Positions 59,591 through 64,000 of a stretch of 64,000 nt of DNA are shown here, piece by piece (the stretch's first letter is position 1; every line of letters begins with the position of its first letter). Position numbers and translations under genes: made by a program. Origin of the DNA: JABFWF01 sp035539135 (GTDB lineage Bacteria; Pseudomonadota; Gammaproteobacteria; Xanthomonadales; Xanthomonadaceae); the NCBI GenBank assembly GCA_035539135.1, contig DATLJD010000008.1, forward strand, positions 124,001-188,000. The letters run 5' to 3'. Under the pieces are notes generated by a model. The model did no database searches. It was not told the origin of the DNA and worked only from the letters and a program-made list of their open reading frames with translations.

Positions 59591-60874
59591 ATGGACAAAG
59601 TCTTCATCGAAGGCCTCGAGATCGAGGCGCTGATCGGCATCTACGACTGGGAGCGGCGGATCCGCCAGCCGCTGGTGTTCGACCTCGAGATGGCCTTCGA
59701 CAACCGCCGGCCGGCGGCGACCGACGCGATCGCCGACACCCTCGACTACAAGGCCGTCAGCAAGCGCCTGATCGCGTTCGTCTCGCAGTCCTCGTTCGGG
59801 CTGGTGGAGACGCTGGCCGAGCGCTGCGCGGCGATCGTGCTGCACGAATTCGGCGTCGAGCACGTGCGGCTGAAGCTGAGCAAGCCCGGCGCGGTGCGCG
59901 GCGCGCGCGCGGTCGGCGTGGTGATCGAGCGCAGCCGCGCGGACGTGCCGGCGCCGATGCGCGAGGCGGAGCCGGCGCCGCGGGAGGCGGTCGCGCCTGC
60001 GCCGACGCCATCCGCCGCGACCTCTGCGCCTTCCGCGTCGCCAGTCGCCGATCGCGCGCCCGAGCCGATCGCGTCGCGGGCGCCGCCGCCGGGGGCCGCG
60101 CCCATGCCGGCGCGCGGGGCCGCTTCCACTGCCGAATCCGCTGCCGACCCGGACCCGGTGCCGCCGCCCACGCCCATGCGCCGCGCCAGCGACCGGCCGA
60201 AGTCCGCCGTGCCCGCGCCGGAGCCCCGCGTGGCGCCAGTGTCCGCGCCCAAGGCGCCGGTGCCCGCGCCATCGCGCGCCGACGCCATGATCGCGGCGAT
60301 CGCCGGCCTCCGCGGCGACGCCCCGGCGCCCGTGCAGGCGCAGGCAACGCACTCGACCACCCAGGCGCGCAAGCTCGCCGGCTCGACCTGCCCCGCCTAC
60401 CTCAGCCTCGGCAGCAACATCGAACCCGAACGCAACCTGCGCATGGCGGTCGCCGCGCTGCGCGCGCGTTTCGGCGAAGTGACGGTGTCGCCGGTGTACC
60501 GCACGAAGTCGGTCGGCTTCGACGGCCCCGACTTCCTCAACGCGATCGCGCTGGTGCACAGCGACCTCAACCCGTTCGCCCTGCACCGCTGGCTGCACCG
60601 GCTGGAGGAGGCGCAGGGCCGCGACCGCCGCGACGCCACCTACAGCAACCGGCCGCTCGACGTCGACATCATCTACTTCGGCGACTTCGTGCTCGAAGGC
60701 CCGGGCGACTTCCAGCTGCCGCGCCCGGAGCTGCAGCACGCCTTCGTGCTCAAGCCGCTGGCCGACATCGCGCCCGACTTCGTGGACCCGATCCGCAGCG
60801 TGACCCTGGCGCAGCTGTGGGCGATCCATCCCGACCACGACACGCCGCCGGCGCGGGTGGAGCTCGCGCTCTAA
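59591..60874 (+). CDS. folK: Bifunctional dihydroneopterin aldolase - HPPK fusion (FolB-linker-FolK)
   Basis: 427 residues. FolB domain 1-117 (MDKVFIEGLEIEALIGIYDWERR to RGARAVGVVIER); a 150-residue Pro/Ala linker; FolK domain from about 268 (AYLSLGSNIEPERNLRMAV, FLNAIALV, NRPLDVDIIYFGD). FolB cleaves dihydroneopterin to 6-hydroxymethyl-dihydropterin; FolK pyrophosphorylates it: successive steps of folate synthesis. The linker is low-complexity, without frame break. The FolK ATP/magnesium loop differs from E. coli (ATYSNRPLDVDI where E. coli has RWGPRTLDLDI). An orphan coding-like stretch follows in the same frame. Confidence 0.9.
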   Translation: MDKVFIEGLEIEALIGIYDWERRIRQPLVFDLEMAFDNRRPAATDAIADTLDYKAVSKRLIAFVSQSSFGLVETLAERCAAIVLHEFGVEHVRLKLSKPGAVRGARAVGVVIERSRADVPAPMREAEPAPREAVAPAPTPSAATSAPSASPVADRAPEPIASRAPPPGAAPMPARGAASTAESAADPDPVPPPTPMRRASDRPKSAVPAPEPRVAPVSAPKAPVPAPSRADAMIAAIAGLRGDAPAPVQAQATHSTTQARKLAGSTCPAYLSLGSNIEPERNLRMAVAALRARFGEVTVSPVYRTKSVGFDGPDFLNAIALVHSDLNPFALHRWLHRLEEAQGRDRRDATYSNRPLDVDIIYFGDFVLEGPGDFQLPRPELQHAFVLKPLADIAPDFVDPIRSVTLAQLWAIHPDHDTPPARVELAL

Positions 60875-61033
60875 CGGGGTGGGCCCGCCTACGAGAACCT
60901 CGCCGGCGACATCTTCGACCACCTGCTGGCGGTGCTGCCGGAGTTCGGCCTGCGCCTGCAGCAGCAGCCCGGCGGCGCCGACCTGCGCGCGGCGGTGGCC
61001 TCGGTTGCGGAGGGTCGGCCGGCACGCGCATGA
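60875..61033 (+). pseudogene. Orphan coding-like fragment after folB-folK
   Basis: Immediately after the fusion's TAA the same frame continues open for 52 codons to TGA at 61031-61033, with protein-like composition: PAYENLAGDIFDHLLAVLPE followed by FGLRLQQQPGGADLRAAVAS. It has no start codon near its head. It looks like the C-terminal end of a lost or truncated gene, of unknown family. Confidence 0.3.
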
Positions 61034-61062
61034 TCGGGCCGTTCCCACCGGGGAGGACGGCA

Positions 61063-61908
61063 ATGGGCAAGTTCGCGCGCAGCTGGGCGCTGGCCAAGGC
61101 CAGCTACGGGGTCCTGCGTTCCGACAAGGAGCTGCTGGTGTTTCCGCTGGTGTCGGCGATCGCGGTGGTGATCGTCGCCGCGAGCTTCGTGCTGCCGATG
61201 TTCGGGCTGGGCACGTTCGAGCAGCTCGAGCGCAGCGACAGCCTGCCGCCGGTGATGTACCTGTGGCTGTTCGCGTTCTACCTGGTGCAGTACTTCGTGA
61301 TCTTCTTCTTCAACGCGGCGCTGGTCGGCGCGGCGATGATCCGCCTGGACGGCGGCGATCCGACCGTCGCCGACGGCCTGCGCATCGCCCGCCGCAAGTG
61401 GCTGCCGATCCTCGGCTACGCGGCGATCGCCGCGACCGTGGGCATGCTGCTGCGCGCGCTGGAGCAGCGCGCCGGCTTCGTCGGGCGGATCGTGATCGGC
61501 CTGATCGGCGTGGCGTGGACGGTGGCGACCTACCTCACCGTGCCGGTGCTGGTGGTGCGCGACGTCGGCCCGGTCGAGGCGGTCAAGGAAAGCACGGCGC
61601 TGCTCGCGCGGACCTGGGGCGAGAACCTGATCGGCAACGGCGGCATCGGCCTGGCGATGGGGCTGCTCAACTTCGCGGTGATCCTGGTCGGGCTGGTGCT
61701 GGCGGGCGTGCTGTTCGCGCAGGGCCTGATGGTGCCGGCGCTGGCGGTGGTGGTGGTCGCGGTGCTGGCGATCCTGGCGCTGGCGCTGGTGCAGGCGGCG
61801 CTGTCGGGGATCTATTCGGCGGCGCTGTACCGCTTCGCGGTGCAAGGCGACGCGCCCGCCGGCTTCGACGGCGTGATGCTGCGCGAGGCGTTCCAGCGCA
61901 AGGTGTGA
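61063..61908 (+). CDS. DUF6159-type integral membrane protein
   Basis: 281 residues; GGGAGG lies 5-11 nt upstream of ATG 61063. Six helices: about 25-45, 65-90, 115-135, 140-160, 195-230 and 235-260. The pattern ARSWALAKASYGVLRSDKELLVFP at the start and VREAFQRKV-type end (MLREAFQRKV) match a small family of glycerophosphoryl-type membrane proteins (DUF6159). Function unknown. Neighbours do not suggest one. Confidence 0.75.
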   Translation: MGKFARSWALAKASYGVLRSDKELLVFPLVSAIAVVIVAASFVLPMFGLGTFEQLERSDSLPPVMYLWLFAFYLVQYFVIFFFNAALVGAAMIRLDGGDPTVADGLRIARRKWLPILGYAAIAATVGMLLRALEQRAGFVGRIVIGLIGVAWTVATYLTVPVLVVRDVGPVEAVKESTALLARTWGENLIGNGGIGLAMGLLNFAVILVGLVLAGVLFAQGLMVPALAVVVVAVLAILALALVQAALSGIYSAALYRFAVQGDAPAGFDGVMLREAFQRKV

Positions 61909-61916
61909 CGACGGAA

Positions 61917-61975
61917 AAACTCCCTCCCCCGCTTGCGGGGAAGGGTTGGGGTGGGGGTGCGTCCCAAGCGAGCGC
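61917..61975. repeat. REP element after the DUF6159 gene
   Basis: CTCCCTCCCCCGCTTGCGGG, then GAAGGGTTGGGGTGGGGGTG. One CCCCGC-GCGGGG palindrome with the GTTGGGGTGGGGGTG tail, directly before the 61981 palindromic element. Confidence 0.85.
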
Positions 61976-61980
61976 GCCGG

Positions 61981-62069
61981 CCGGGAGAGGCAGGGCGCGC
62001 CGTGAATCCGTCCATGGAGGCTCGGATACGCCCTCCATGGCGCATAGGTCCTGCCTGCCTCTCCCACCC
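61981..62069. repeat. ~90-bp imperfect palindromic element, copy B
   Basis: The strand shown reads CCGGGAGAGGCAGGGCGCGC, CGTGAATCCGTCCATGG, then CCTGCCTGCCTCTCCCACCC at the end. It aligns in inverted orientation with 55441-55537. Inverted-repeat ends are CCGGGAGAGG and CCTCTCCCACC. Confidence 0.78.
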
Positions 62070-62161
62070 GACGCGCTCCCGCCCACGCTAGCGATCCTGC
62101 ATTCGCTTTCCGGCTCCCGGCTCCCGGCTGCCGGTTCCCGAAGCGCGGAGCAAGCTCCGCT

Positions 62162-62932
62162 CTACGGGGCGAGCAGCCGTCCGCCGTCGACGCGCAGGAT
62201 CTGCCCCGTCGTGTAGGTCGCGCCGCGCAGCAGCCAGCGCACGGCTTCGGCGATTTCCTCCGGCGTGCCGGTGCGCGCCAGCGGGGTGCGCGCGAGGAGC
62301 GCGTCCTGCTCGGCCTGCGGCTTGCCGGCGTCAGGCCACAGGATCGCGCCGGGCGCGACCGCGTTCACCCGCACCTGCGGCGCGAGTTCCAGCGCCAGCG
62401 CCTGGGTGAGGTGGACCAGCGCGGCCTTGCTGGCGCCGTACACGGCGTGTTCGCGCAGCGGGCGCTCGGCGTGGATGTCGACCAGGTTGACGATCGCACC
62501 GCGCGCGGCCGCGAGGTGCGGCGCGGCGGCCTGGGCCAGTTCCCACGGCGCCTGCGCGTTGACCGCGAACAGGGTGCGCCAGTCCCCGGGCGTGGCGGTG
62601 CCGAGCGGGGTCGGGAAGAACGCCGATGCGTTGTTGACCAGCGCGTCCAGCCGGCCGAAGCGGGCCACCGTGTCCTCGACGAGCGCCGGCAGTTGCGCGC
62701 TGTCGGCGAGGTCGGCGGCCAGCAGCAGGGTGCTGCCGGGGCGCGCGTGCTCGAATTCGGCGGCCAGCGACTCGGCCTCCGCGCGCGAGCCGCGGTAGTG
62801 CAGCGCGAGGTCGAAGCCATCGGCGTGCAGGGCGCGCGCGATCGCGGCGCCGATGCGGCGCGCGGCACCGGTGACCAGGGCGACGGGGCCTCGCTCGGAC
62901 AAGCCTCGCTCGGACAAGCGTGGATCGCTCAT
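62162..62932 (-). CDS. Pteridine reductase (short-chain dehydrogenase family)
   Basis: 256 residues. SDR Rossmann fold with the pteridine-reductase type NADPH motif TGAARRIGAAIARALH (Arg pair in place of Gly-x-x-x-Gly), NNASAFFPTPLG and the catalytic VYGASKAALVH. It reduces dihydrobiopterin or dihydrofolate-like pteridines; folB-folK lies ~1.3 kb away, which supports a folate/pterin role. A 15-bp direct duplication encodes LSERGLSERG at the N-terminus. Confidence 0.85.
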   Translation of the reverse strand: MSDPRLSERGLSERGPVALVTGAARRIGAAIARALHADGFDLALHYRGSRAEAESLAAEFEHARPGSTLLLAADLADSAQLPALVEDTVARFGRLDALVNNASAFFPTPLGTATPGDWRTLFAVNAQAPWELAQAAAPHLAAARGAIVNLVDIHAERPLREHAVYGASKAALVHLTQALALELAPQVRVNAVAPGAILWPDAGKPQAEQDALLARTPLARTGTPEEIAEAVRWLLRGATYTTGQILRVDGGRLLAP

Positions 62933-63000
62933 GGGGTCCTCCCGCGGCTGCGGCTATGCTGCGCATTGTCGCGTCATTGTCGTCGCAAAAGCCGCCGCCC

Positions 63001-64000
63001 ATGTCCCTGCCCGCCCCCACCGCCGACGCGCTGGCGCACAGCGAACGCCTGCGCGCCCTGATCCAGGAACAGGTCTTCGCCGCCGGCGGCGCGCTGCCGT
63101 TCTCGCGCTTCATGGAGCTGGCGCTGTACGCGCCGGGGCTGGGCTACTACAGCGCGGGCGCGACCAAGTTCGGCGCGGCGGGCGACTTCGTCACCGCGCC
63201 GGAGCTCGGCCCGCTGTTCGCCGCCTGCATGGCCGACGCACTGGCCCCAACGCTGCGCGAGATCGGGCCGAAGGCGGTGTTCGTCGAACTCGGCGGCGGC
63301 AGCGGCGCGTTCGCCGAGGTCGCGCTCAAGCGGCTGATGGCGCTGGACGCGCTGCCCGACCGCTACGCCATCCTCGAGCCCAGCGCCGACCTGCGCGAAC
63401 GCCAGCGCGAGCGCCTGCAGCGCCACCTGGTGCCGCCGCTGTTCGCGCTGGTCGAATGGCTGGACGGCCCGGTGCAGGAACCCTGGGACGGCGTGCTGTT
63501 CGCCAACGAGGTGGTCGACGCGCTGCCGACGCCGCGCTTCACGCTGCGCGCCGGCGAAGTGATGGAGGAGCACGTGGCCCTCGACGGCGAGGGCCGCTTC
63601 GTGTTCGCCGACCGGCCCGCCGACGCCTTGCTGACTGCCGCCGTGCGCCACGTCGAACGCTATCTCGATCGCTCGTTCGCCGACGGCTACCGCAGCGAGC
63701 TGCTGCCGCAACTGCCGTACTGGTTGCAGGCGGTGATCGGCGGCCTGCGCCGCGGCGCGCTGCTGTTCGTGGACTACGGCTACGCGCGCGGCGAGTACTA
63801 CGCGCCGGAGCGTCGCGAGGGCACGCTGCGCGCGTTCCGCGCCCACCACGTCTCGAACGACGTGCTGGCGCTGCCGGGCCTGCAGGACCTCACCGCGTCG
63901 GTGGACTTCACCGCGCTGGCCGAGGCCGGCACCAATGCCGGCTTCGACTTCGCCGGCTACTGCTCGCAGGCCAGCTTCCTGCTCGGCAACGGCCTGGCCG
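63001..64000 (+). CDS. Class I SAM-dependent methyltransferase, MidA/NDUFAF7-like (partial)
   Basis: 333 residues from ATG 63001 and still open at the window edge. SAM motif FVELGGGSGAFAEVAL, the family opening LPFSRFMELALYAPGLGYYSAG, TKFGAAGDFVTAPELGPLF and FANEVVDALPTPRF are diagnostic of the MidA/NDUFAF7 family. Eukaryotic NDUFAF7 methylates an arginine of complex I; the bacterial substrate is unproven. Divergent from the pteridine reductase gene. Confidence 0.92.
   Translation, partial: MSLPAPTADALAHSERLRALIQEQVFAAGGALPFSRFMELALYAPGLGYYSAGATKFGAAGDFVTAPELGPLFAACMADALAPTLREIGPKAVFVELGGGSGAFAEVALKRLMALDALPDRYAILEPSADLRERQRERLQRHLVPPLFALVEWLDGPVQEPWDGVLFANEVVDALPTPRFTLRAGEVMEEHVALDGEGRFVFADRPADALLTAAVRHVERYLDRSFADGYRSELLPQLPYWLQAVIGGLRRGALLFVDYGYARGEYYAPERREGTLRAFRAHHVSNDVLALPGLQDLTASVDFTALAEAGTNAGFDFAGYCSQASFLLGNGLA

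Overview
The window is very GC-rich gammaproteobacterial chromosome. Gene content and neighbourhoods fit the Xanthomonadaceae/Lysobacteraceae (Lysobacter, Luteimonas, Pseudoxanthomonas and relatives): mreBCD-mrdA-rodA, mltB-rlpA-dacA, ybeD-lipB-lipA, rpsU-yqeY-dnaG facing tsaD, a pteridine reductase near folate genes, and many intergenic palindromes of a REP type. The family assignment is an inference from content; no rRNA or tRNA gene is visible.

Layout. 0-13.5 kb: a membrane PQQ dehydrogenase, an Hsp20 chaperone, membrane proteins, an MscS channel, an Lrp regulator facing a cysteine hydrolase, msrB-msrA, an orphan antidote-like regulator, yceH, a SIMPL protein and yaeQ. 13.5-17.7 kb: an AT-richer defence island, all on the minus strand: a nuclease-methyltransferase fusion, a specificity subunit and an Mrr endonuclease. 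17.8-27 kb: aceE, then the rod-shape operon mreB-mreC-mreD-mrdA-rodA. 27-37 kb: PfkB kinase, methyltransferase-SGNH hydrolase-aminotransferase operon, rsgA, a QEGLA protein and maeB. 37-41 kb: mltB-rlpA-dacA. 41-50 kb: an accessory block (LysR/tautomerase, small secreted proteins, a decaying integron cassette array at 43.9-47.95 kb, a CsgG-like protein and a sulfotransferase). 50.4-64 kb: ybeD-lipB-lipA, a Prc protease, dnaG-yqeY-rpsU, tsaD, a folB-folK fusion, a pteridine reductase and a partial MidA-type methyltransferase.

Working together. Two blocks build the cell wall: mreBCD-mrdA-rodA (elongasome) and mltB-rlpA-dacA (trimming and remodelling). In relatives these form one co-directional run that continues into ybeD-lipB-lipA. 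Here the run is broken twice: the mre block points the opposite way, as if a segment between two inverted REP arrays had flipped, and about 9.6 kb separates dacA from ybeD.

REP-type repeats occur at a dozen places. One lies in frame inside aceE and another appears to supply the start codon of lipB. The most system-like finds are the RM-S-Mrr island and the cassette array, where one cassette passes the boundary-complementarity test for a genuine integron cassette.
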